DNA from: a virus
Length of the DNA: 24,243 nucleotides
Direction: 5' to 3' (one strand)
Virus record (IMG/VR): IMGVR_UViG_3300025120_000532
Span: 1 to 24,243 of that record
Below the pieces are notes generated by a model. It was not told the origin of the DNA and made no database searches. It saw only the letters and a list, made by a program, of their open reading frames with translations. This document shows, piece after piece, positions 17,588-24,243 of this stretch (position 1 is its first letter; every line of letters starts with the position of its first letter). The translations under genes were made by a program, and so were the position numbers.

Positions 17588-17956
17588 ATGGCACAAATAA
17601 CAATAACATTTACATCACCAATAAACATATCAGCTCAAAAAGATGACATTGCCTACTATACAGGGCAATCATCTCTAGGTGGTTTTCAACATGACGATGC
17701 TGTTACTAATGGTACTGGTTTAATAAAGATGGGTGCTATAATATCTATAGCTGCTGATAGGTTGTCTTTTGTTTGTGATATATCAAACTCTACACCTAGA
17801 CCTACAAGTAGTAGTTTTATTTGTTTTGTTAAAGATACTAGAATTAACCTATCTGGTTTAACAGGTTATTTTGCAGAAGTTGAGTTTAGAAACACATCTA
17901 ATAGACCTAGCGAGATGTTTGCAGTCGGTAGCGAGATCACTGGAAGTAGTAAATAA
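17588..17956 (+). CDS. Small beta-rich structural protein, function unknown
   Basis: A 122-residue protein that starts with a beta strand (AQITITFTSPINIS), continues through short strands and Gly/Ser turns, and ends in YFAEVEFRNTSNRPSEMFAV (94-113) then GSEITGSSK. No helix, membrane segment or catalytic motif is evident. Two cysteines (C63 and C79) lie in adjacent strands. It sits ten bases after the fibre-like gene and before the cupin-like gene, so a tail-tip, fibre-accessory or decoration role is plausible. I do not recognise the family. The 39 bases after it are A/T-rich with no hairpin. Confidence 0.65.
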   Translation: MAQITITFTSPINISAQKDDIAYYTGQSSLGGFQHDDAVTNGTGLIKMGAIISIAADRLSFVCDISNSTPRPTSSSFICFVKDTRINLSGLTGYFAEVEFRNTSNRPSEMFAVGSEITGSSK

Positions 17957-17995
17957 TACTAAAAAAGTGTAACTATATATCTATAATTAAATCAA

Positions 17996-18592
17996 ATGAG
18001 TATAGATAAAATAAACAAACAAGTGGAAGAAGCTCCACTAACTAAAGAAGAGTCTAAAGCACAGTTTGTAGCTATGACAGAAGAACTAGGTATTAAACAT
18101 AGTTTTAATTTTGAAGAAGCTTGGGAGATAGGAGAGGAGATAAGACAAAGAAAAGCCTTTAGAGAATCTATTGTGGACTTTGAAACAACTGTAAGAGATA
18201 AAGGTGGTTGGTTGTCAGAAAAAGAAACACATGAGTTAAACCCAGTGAAACATAGTTTTGCAGACGGTTGTTATATAAGGGAAATATTTAACCCTGCTGG
18301 TGAATTGTTAGTAACAAAGATACATAAAAAGAAACATCCGTTTTTTTTAATGAAAGGAAAAATGTCTATACTAACAGAAAACGGTGTGCAACACTTAGAA
18401 GGTCCACATCATGGTATAACAGAACCAGGAACAAAAAGAATAATATATACACATACAGATTGTGTGTTTATAACTGTTCACGCTACAGATAGTACAGATG
18501 TAGAAGAAATAGAAAAAGAAGTAATCGCTGAGAACTTTGAAGATCCTTTGATTACAAGTAATGATATAAATAAATTAAAACAAAATATATGA
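17996..18592 (+). CDS. Cupin-like protein
   Basis: A 198-residue protein. The first 80 residues are helical and charged. Residues 86-162 read as a cupin barrel: GELLVTKIHKKKHPFFLMKG (102-121) resembles cupin motif 1 with H110 and H114. ITEPGTKRIIYTHTDCVFIT (141-160) plus V161-H162 resembles motif 2, with P-x-G and the later His. The usual motif-1 glutamate is not at its expected place, so metal binding may be altered or lost. Cupins include metal enzymes and purely structural barrels; the reaction, if any, cannot be told. Its stop overlaps the next start by four bases (ATGA, 18589-18592), tying it to the internal-protein cluster. Confidence 0.6.
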   Translation: MSIDKINKQVEEAPLTKEESKAQFVAMTEELGIKHSFNFEEAWEIGEEIRQRKAFRESIVDFETTVRDKGGWLSEKETHELNPVKHSFADGCYIREIFNPAGELLVTKIHKKKHPFFLMKGKMSILTENGVQHLEGPHHGITEPGTKRIIYTHTDCVFITVHATDSTDVEEIEKEVIAENFEDPLITSNDINKLKQNI

Positions 18593-19209
18593 GTTTTTTA
18601 ACAGCAGCAGCTATAGTTGGAGGAGTAAGCGCGGGAACATCTATCGCTTCTGGTCTTATAGGTCGTAAGAAAAGAAAAGAAGCACAACGTGCCGCGCAAA
18701 ATGATTTTCAAAGAAACAAAACAGCTTATGAAAACCTTGACACATCGAACGTGTATAGCAACATGGAAAACACTATGGAAGATCTTACGGTTAATACACA
18801 GCAAGCTGATATGCAAAACCAACAAAACAGTCAGAACTTATCAAACATTATGGGTGGTATGAATTCTGCAGCTGGTGGATCTGGTGTTGCTGGTTTAGCT
18901 CAAGCTATGGCACAACAGCAATCAGCTAACAACCAACAAGCGTCTGCTTCTATTGGTCAGCAAGAATCTCAAAACCAAATGAGATCTGCAAACATGCAAG
19001 CACAGTTAAATAACTTTGAAGCACAAGGTGAGTTACAATCAAGAAGAGCTGAAAAAGACAAAGTAGAAACCATGTACGGACAATCACAAAATACACTTAA
19101 AGACGCTAATGAAGCTATAGCACAATCTAACAAGGCTATTGTTGGTGGTGTTGGTCAGTTAGGTGGTGTATTTATGAATGACGCCGGTGCAGTAGCATCA
19201 CAAGGATAA
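18589..19209 (+). CDS. Probable internal virion protein with hydrophobic N-terminus
   Basis: A 206-residue protein. Residues 3-25 are an Ala/Gly/Ile-rich hydrophobic segment (FLTAAAIVGGVSAGTSIASG) followed by a basic RKKRK cluster at 26-30, which could insert into or cross a membrane. Residues about 60-150 are a Gln/Asn/Ala/Ser-rich helix (AMAQQQSANNQQASAS), and the C-terminus is again Gly/Ala-rich. This composition, with placement before two larger charged proteins, resembles the smallest of the podovirus ejection proteins (the T7 gp14 position). These leave the capsid with DNA and form a channel through the envelope. This is an analogy of layout and composition; no homology was tested. Confidence 0.6.
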   Translation: MSFLTAAAIVGGVSAGTSIASGLIGRKKRKEAQRAAQNDFQRNKTAYENLDTSNVYSNMENTMEDLTVNTQQADMQNQQNSQNLSNIMGGMNSAAGGSGVAGLAQAMAQQQSANNQQASASIGQQESQNQMRSANMQAQLNNFEAQGELQSRRAEKDKVETMYGQSQNTLKDANEAIAQSNKAIVGGVGQLGGVFMNDAGAVASQG

Positions 19210-19222
19210 ATAACAAATAACT

Positions 19223-20440
19223 ATGGCATTATACACAGGACGCGAAAGATACGCAAACGACAATAGAAGAACACAACAACGAGCTGACAACAACAGACGT
19301 AACGTTGATAATAGACTTCAAGCAATGTTTCTTGAGAAAAAGAAAACAATGCGAGACAACAAAACTAAGATGGAGAAATTCATCAACGCTATGCCAGAAG
19401 GTTTTGATGCTCAGATATTACCAGAAAAATATAAGCCAGGTTTAGATAAGTTTTTAAAAGAAGGTAAAAGAAAATATGCTGACGCAGCTATGCAGATAGG
19501 TAATTATGAGGTTGGCAGTGATGATTATTTATTTTTCAAAGAACAAATGGACAACGTTAGCAACGCTTTTAAATCTGCAAAAGCTCAAGTTGATTTGTTT
19601 GGTGGTAACAAAAAAGATTTAGGTATTGATTTATCTAGCGGTAACTTTTCAAAAGGTAATAACACTGGTGAAATGGGTTTGCTGACTGACGTCTACACTG
19701 ATCAATATGATATGATGTTTAATGAAAATGGTACATTAGCTTTTAAAGACGGTGATGGTAATATCACTCAGTTCAGCGATCTACCTGATTACTTTAACAA
19801 AGATTATAAGACTGGAGATGCAATACAGAAGATGGCAGCTGATATATATAAATCAGGCCAACCTTTTAATCCAGCTACAAAAATGATGCATAGAAACAAA
19901 CTGCAATCTATGGTAGAGCAAGGTGGTATAGAAACATTATACTCTTTGGCTAATGATGATTTTTTTAACATGAATGGTTTAGGTATACCTGATGAGGTTT
20001 TGAAAAACCCAGAAAGAAGAGATGAAGTTGAAGACATGGTTATAGACCAGTATTTAAATGTTTTAGAACAACAAGCCGCTTCAGGATCCGTATACAATAA
20101 AAAGAAAAAAGGCAGCGGTAGTGGTAGTGGTAGTGAAAACACAGGAGCGCCTAGCTTTGCTGGTTGGATGCAGAAAAATGAATCAAACCCTCAGCTAACT
20201 GTTTCTGAGTGGCAAAATAATGTGTTTGCTGGTACTGATTTGCAAATAGTTGAGTTAGGCGAAGGTTCTTATGGAATATTTGATATTGCTAAAAACAAAG
20301 GATACGCTAGCACATCTTCTGGTAAATCAAGAGATCAACTAATGGAACTTATGAACTTTGAATGGACTGGTTCAGATTTAACAATGCCTGCAATGGAAGG
20401 TATCGTAAAAAGACTTTATAGTAACGGAAAACTTAAATAA
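19223..20440 (+). CDS. Probable internal virion protein, charged and helical
   Basis: A 405-residue soluble protein. The first 60 residues are a very basic, Asn/Arg-rich helix (RRTQQRADNNRRNVDNRLQA), then mixed helices. Residues 297-304 are a perfect (Gly-Ser)4 linker after KKKK. The C-terminal part from about 315 (FAGWMQKNESNPQLTVSEW) looks like a separate small domain. It is the second of three adjacent proteins that I interpret as internal or ejected virion proteins, analogous in place to T7 gp15. No catalytic motif is visible, and no hydrophobic segment is long enough to span a membrane. It begins 13 bases after its upstream neighbour and ends six bases before the next start. Confidence 0.55.
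   Translation: MALYTGRERYANDNRRTQQRADNNRRNVDNRLQAMFLEKKKTMRDNKTKMEKFINAMPEGFDAQILPEKYKPGLDKFLKEGKRKYADAAMQIGNYEVGSDDYLFFKEQMDNVSNAFKSAKAQVDLFGGNKKDLGIDLSSGNFSKGNNTGEMGLLTDVYTDQYDMMFNENGTLAFKDGDGNITQFSDLPDYFNKDYKTGDAIQKMAADIYKSGQPFNPATKMMHRNKLQSMVEQGGIETLYSLANDDFFNMNGLGIPDEVLKNPERRDEVEDMVIDQYLNVLEQQAASGSVYNKKKKGSGSGSGSENTGAPSFAGWMQKNESNPQLTVSEWQNNVFAGTDLQIVELGEGSYGIFDIAKNKGYASTSSGKSRDQLMELMNFEWTGSDLTMPAMEGIVKRLYSNGKLK
20111..20134 (+). repeat. Four-copy hexamer repeat encoding a Gly-Ser linker
   Basis: GGCAGC followed by three copies of GGTAGT in frame encodes (Gly-Ser)4 between a lysine cluster and the C-terminal domain of the 405-residue protein. It is a natural flexible linker and could change copy number by slippage. 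Confidence 0.85.
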
Positions 20441-20446
20441 TATAAT

Positions 20447-23400
20447 ATGGGCGATGCTAAATTCAATACAAGTCAATATGGCGGTAGAAGTGGTGGTACT
20501 ACCAAAGAACATAGAGAGTTAGAGGCTGAGTTAGAAAGAAAAAGGCAGGCTGAAATTGCTAGAATAGAATCAGAAAGAGTTAACTCGGAGGAGTACAAAG
20601 CTCAAATGCCAGAAGCTACAGCTCAAATAGAAAACTATTTTGAAGATAAGTACGAAGTGTTGAACTCTTTAGGTTTTGAACCTACAGAAGAAAACTACGA
20701 GGAACTTGGTGATAGTTCTATAGACTGGGAAAATTTATTAGATGGTTATAATGATCCAGATAAAGGTGACGCTGATGGCTATAAGAAAATGGCTAAAAGT
20801 ATTAAAACCGCTTATGGTGAAAGCTCTTGGTATGGTGGTTGGAAAGCAAATGATAAATTTAACAAAATTAAAGAGACAGAATTAGATTCTTTAATAAAAA
20901 AAGGTCTTGAAGCTAAAGTTGTAGAGCAGCAAAGAGTAAAAGCTGACAACAACAAAACTAGATTCGAAGAAGAAAGAAAATTAAGAAATCTAGATGAATC
21001 AGCTGTTGTAGCTATTTATGAAAACTACGATTACGAAGCTTCTAATATAGATGAAAAATCTATAATTGACGATGTTAGAGAGCTTAAGAAACTTCAAAAA
21101 GAAACAAAGCCACAAGATAGAACGTTAGAGCAAAACAAAAGAATGTTAGAGCTTTATGATGAAATAGAAACTAAGAACAAGGATTTAGGAAACAGTACTT
21201 TATATGATTACGAGGGTAATAGTATAGAGAAGATAACTAAAAAACCATCAGAAGGTGGTTTTGAGTTTGATGAAGAGCAAATGAAAGAGTATGAGAAATA
21301 TGTAAAAAACTCTGACTATGTTGCCCCAACTTATTCTGATCACGTAGATTCTGTTTATCACGTAAAATTAAAAGAGTTAGCTTTAAACGATTATGATGGC
21401 GAGCAAATATCTAAACCATTTATAGTAAACGATCCTGAAGCTTGGGATATACTAAAAGAATATAAAACAGGTACAAACAAACATGGAAATATCTATGAGG
21501 GTGTGCCTGTTTCTGTTTTAAGTAAATACTATAATAGAGTTATAGCGACAGACGGTGACGACTCAGGTGGAGCTTCTATAGTGTCAGGTGAAGAGTCAGC
21601 GGCATCTAAAGCAGGTTTTAAAGAAACTGGAGCTGAAAACTTTTTAACAAACAATAAGTTTGACTCACCACTTGGACATGTAGGTCTATTAGAGAATTAT
21701 GAAAAACAAAAGTTTGGTTTTTTAGAAAATAAGTTTTTTGACGAAGATGAGTTTGCAGACAAAGACTTATCTAGAAACTGGAAGCTAGGTATAAGAAATC
21801 ATAGAGACGACAGAAAACAAATACTACAAGAGAAAGAAGTTTTAAAACGAATGTCTTTAATGAACGTTGATAAAACAATGGGTACTGGTAACTTTGCTAA
21901 CAACACTGGTTTTTGGGACACAGTAAAGCAAGGTGGAGATATGATTGCTCAAGGCTTTAAAGGTGACTTAGCTCAATGGACTGGTGCTGACAAGTTGTTT
22001 GAAAAACTTGATGAAGGTGATTATATGAAGGTTAAAGATCACGACTTGTGGACTGAAAGAAAATATAAAGATGTAGCAGAAAGTCTAGATATGACTTATG
22101 GTAATTTAGTTTCTGATGAAGCTAAAGAAAACAGAATGAAAAGAAGCATAGGTTATAGAGCATGGGAAGGTTTTACTGGTTTTGTACCAGCTTTAGCAGA
22201 GTTTGCGTTAATAGATGTAGCGGCTAAGAAAACAGGTATTATAACAGGTATACCTAGGCTAGCAAATAGAACTGCCGCTGCTTTTAGAAAAAGCGGTGTT
22301 ATTACCGGTTATGGCCAAAACATTAGAAATACAACAAACTTCCTAGGACATGCTTTTTATGAGGAACTTAAAATGTATACAGCTTTTGATGAGCACTACC
22401 ATATGGGTGGTGGGGTTGCTTTTTATGGTATAGGTAAAGCATTACCTTTTCTTAAATCATCTAGCCCAGCTTTAAACGCTATAATAAACAACCCTGTAAA
22501 AGGTGGTATTGCTGGTATGGCTTCTGTTCAAACAGCACAAAACTTAGAGGCTGTTATCGCTGACGTGAGAGGTAACAAAACCTTCATGACACACATTAAC
22601 GAAACTTACTATAACGAAGATGGTGAGTTTAAGTTTACTGAAACAACAGATCAAATGCTTGTTGACTTCTTAGTGTTTGGAGCTTTAGGTATAAGAGGTA
22701 TGCAAAAACAAGCTGGTAACCTTCAAAGAGGTTATAACGGTTTAGGTAAACCTTTAGCGTCACTTGGTATTGCACCTGTTCAAAGTAGAATGTTTAGAGG
22801 TAAGGTTTGGTGGAAAGGTATAGAGTCAGTACATAGAGAGTCCTCGATGATAGTAAACAGAATACAAGAAAGAATAGATTACCTTACTCCTTTTAACACA
22901 AAGGGTAAAGAAAAAGGAATTCACACTAAAGAGATAGAAAGATTAAACAAAGAGCTGTTAAAGTGGTATGATCTTAAAAACAATTCTTTTGGCCAGCTTA
23001 AAACAGCTTACATGTACGAAGACTGGCAAGATGATAAAAAGGCTACGGAAATCATAAACCGTCAGTTTCAAGGTATAAAATCAGTTATTGATCCTACTGG
23101 AAAGCTAGAGTTTGTTGCTAGTAAAAAAGCTCCAGACTGGGTTACAGCCGAGGGTAAAGACGCTGCTGCAGAAATAAATGCAGAAAGAAATAAAATATGG
23201 ATTAACACTACTATAGCAGAACCAGGTAAAATGCCTCATGAAATTGTTCATTATGGTTTAAAAGCTATGATGAAAAGAAACCCTGATGTAGCGAATCAAC
23301 TTAGAGCTGAGCTTTCTAAAGTTTTTGATAAGAAAAAAATATTTGACGTAAAATCTGGTAACGAGCTTTTTATACAGGATATGGTTGACTCATATAGGTT

Positions 23401-24243
23401 TACTCCAGGTCGAGTAAAAGAACTAACAGATAAAGGTTTAGATGCTAGAGAAATTAGGGAGAAAGAAAAAGAACTAATGAATGAAGAGTACGTTACTTAT
23501 GTATTCGAAGCTTTGGCAAACCCTCTTAATTATAGCAGATTTGTTAGCTCAAACAAGTTTAAAGACCTTGGAACATGGAGTGAAGGGTTTATGAAAAAAA
23601 CAGGTATAGATTATAGAGTTAACACAAAAGAAGATCTTGTTAACTTTTTCTACGCTTTGTCTAAAGGTATGACAACGGGTAAGTTGAATAAAAAACAATG
23701 GGAGTTGTTTCAAAACGTTGATAAGCAAAATTGGTTAAAAGAACCAATTGGAGCTGACATGAGAACTGCTGAGTCAAAGTCAGAGGCTTTTGCTTTTGAA
23801 GCTAGTAACTCAAAAGACTTAGGTGTATTACAAGAAAAGTCAAATGAAATGCAGAAGCGATACAATGATCTTACAAAAGATTTAGGTGGAAAAGAAGCTG
23901 CTATAAAAGAAATGTTAAAGCCAGACCCTAAAAACCCAACAACATCTGTATCAAAAGATTTTGATGCTATTGTTTATAATGTTATAAAAAGATATAACGA
24001 TAGTAGGGTTGCTAAAGGCCTAGAAGATCAACAAGTGTTAGACCCTGTAGATAAATACATGCTAGCTACAGAGTTAGTATATGATTTGAGTAGAGGCAAA
24101 AACAGAGGTTTAGAAGCTATAATAAAAACTTACGATCCTGCGAAATACGGTAAAACAGAAGCTGAAATGCCTTTGTCTAAACATGTAATGCAACAGCTTG
24201 CTAAGCGTGTATATGAGATTAAAGAAGGTAGTATGGATGCTGG
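20447..24243 (+). CDS. Giant virion protein with HExxH zinc-metalloprotease domain (3' partial)
   Basis: Open from the ATG at 20447 to the end of the window, at least 1265 codons. The N-terminal 200 residues are charged and helical (ELEAELERKRQAEIARIESE). Weakly hydrophobic Gly/Ala-rich segments lie at about 575-606, 653-669 and 737-752 (MLVDFLVFGALGIRGM), as in ejection proteins that contact membranes. At 917-940 the pattern KIWINTTIAEPGKMPHEIVH followed by YGL gives a beta strand, then the helix with H931-E932-x-x-H935, a zincin active-site motif. NEEYVTYVFEALANP (1012-1026), some 80 residues on, offers glutamates 1013, 1014 and 1021 as the third zinc ligand. Third of three adjacent probable internal proteins. 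It may be a large multi-domain 'polyvalent' protein delivered with the DNA; targets are unknown. No RNA-polymerase DFDID-type motif appears in the visible part. Confidence 0.75.
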   Translation, partial: MGDAKFNTSQYGGRSGGTTKEHRELEAELERKRQAEIARIESERVNSEEYKAQMPEATAQIENYFEDKYEVLNSLGFEPTEENYEELGDSSIDWENLLDGYNDPDKGDADGYKKMAKSIKTAYGESSWYGGWKANDKFNKIKETELDSLIKKGLEAKVVEQQRVKADNNKTRFEEERKLRNLDESAVVAIYENYDYEASNIDEKSIIDDVRELKKLQKETKPQDRTLEQNKRMLELYDEIETKNKDLGNSTLYDYEGNSIEKITKKPSEGGFEFDEEQMKEYEKYVKNSDYVAPTYSDHVDSVYHVKLKELALNDYDGEQISKPFIVNDPEAWDILKEYKTGTNKHGNIYEGVPVSVLSKYYNRVIATDGDDSGGASIVSGEESAASKAGFKETGAENFLTNNKFDSPLGHVGLLENYEKQKFGFLENKFFDEDEFADKDLSRNWKLGIRNHRDDRKQILQEKEVLKRMSLMNVDKTMGTGNFANNTGFWDTVKQGGDMIAQGFKGDLAQWTGADKLFEKLDEGDYMKVKDHDLWTERKYKDVAESLDMTYGNLVSDEAKENRMKRSIGYRAWEGFTGFVPALAEFALIDVAAKKTGIITGIPRLANRTAAAFRKSGVITGYGQNIRNTTNFLGHAFYEELKMYTAFDEHYHMGGGVAFYGIGKALPFLKSSSPALNAIINNPVKGGIAGMASVQTAQNLEAVIADVRGNKTFMTHINETYYNEDGEFKFTETTDQMLVDFLVFGALGIRGMQKQAGNLQRGYNGLGKPLASLGIAPVQSRMFRGKVWWKGIESVHRESSMIVNRIQERIDYLTPFNTKGKEKGIHTKEIERLNKELLKWYDLKNNSFGQLKTAYMYEDWQDDKKATEIINRQFQGIKSVIDPTGKLEFVASKKAPDWVTAEGKDAAAEINAERNKIWINTTIAEPGKMPHEIVHYGLKAMMKRNPDVANQLRAELSKVFDKKKIFDVKSGNELFIQDMVDSYRFTPGRVKELTDKGLDAREIREKEKELMNEEYVTYVFEALANPLNYSRFVSSNKFKDLGTWSEGFMKKTGIDYRVNTKEDLVNFFYALSKGMTTGKLNKKQWELFQNVDKQNWLKEPIGADMRTAESKSEAFAFEASNSKDLGVLQEKSNEMQKRYNDLTKDLGGKEAAIKEMLKPDPKNPTTSVSKDFDAIVYNVIKRYNDSRVAKGLEDQQVLDPVDKYMLATELVYDLSRGKNRGLEAIIKTYDPAKYGKTEAEMPLSKHVMQQLAKRVYEIKEGSMDA

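Noticed and set aside
20447-24243. Giant gene as the virion RNA polymerase known from crAss-like phages
   Set aside because: No DFDID-type or other polymerase catalytic motif is visible in the 1265 codons present. The unseen 3' part could still hold one.

Overview
The window is about 24 kb of AT-rich DNA (most genes sampled at 27-32% GC by hand count) with every gene on the + strand, packed head to tail with tiny gaps or overlaps. It is the structural half of a tailed-phage genome: DNA packaging, then capsid, neck and tail, then probable internal (ejected) proteins. The portal, the two neck-ring proteins and a 1481-residue tail protein carry sequence signatures that I associate with crAss-like podoviruses (Crassvirales) and their marine relatives. 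No start codon has a convincing Shine-Dalgarno sequence; leaders are A/T-only instead, which fits a Bacteroidota (for example flavobacterial) host. Assignment to crAss-like phages is from remembered family motifs, not a database search.

Layout: (1) 1-1069: the tail of an unseen gene, a small unknown protein, a 194-residue protein that reads as two GroES-like domains in tandem, and a small helical probable small terminase. (2) 1069-5719: large terminase and portal. The terminase gene contains a sharply GC-richer stretch with foreign codon usage. (3) 5728-8516: scaffold and major capsid genes, preceded by an A/T-only leader and closed by a strong UUCG-loop terminator. The same 27-base leader recurs just after that terminator. 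(4) 8544-10989: an unknown capsid-adjacent protein, a hairpin, and two neck-ring proteins. (5) 10993-17956: the giant tail 'muzzle' protein, a 712-residue fibre-like protein with a cadherin/Ig-like domain, and a small beta-rich protein. (6) 17996-24243: a cupin-like protein, then three consecutive probable internal virion proteins. The last is at least 1265 codons long, runs off the window, and carries an HExxH zinc-metalloprotease signature with a plausible downstream glutamate ligand.

Working together: the terminases pump DNA through the portal into a shell built from scaffold and major capsid protein, possibly folded with help from the phage co-chaperonin. The ring and muzzle proteins make a short tail, the fibre-like proteins contact the host, and the last three proteins are likely packaged and delivered with the DNA. 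There is no gene-free stretch above 300 bases. No tRNA, CRISPR array, insertion sequence, integrase, lysis gene or RNA polymerase was seen.
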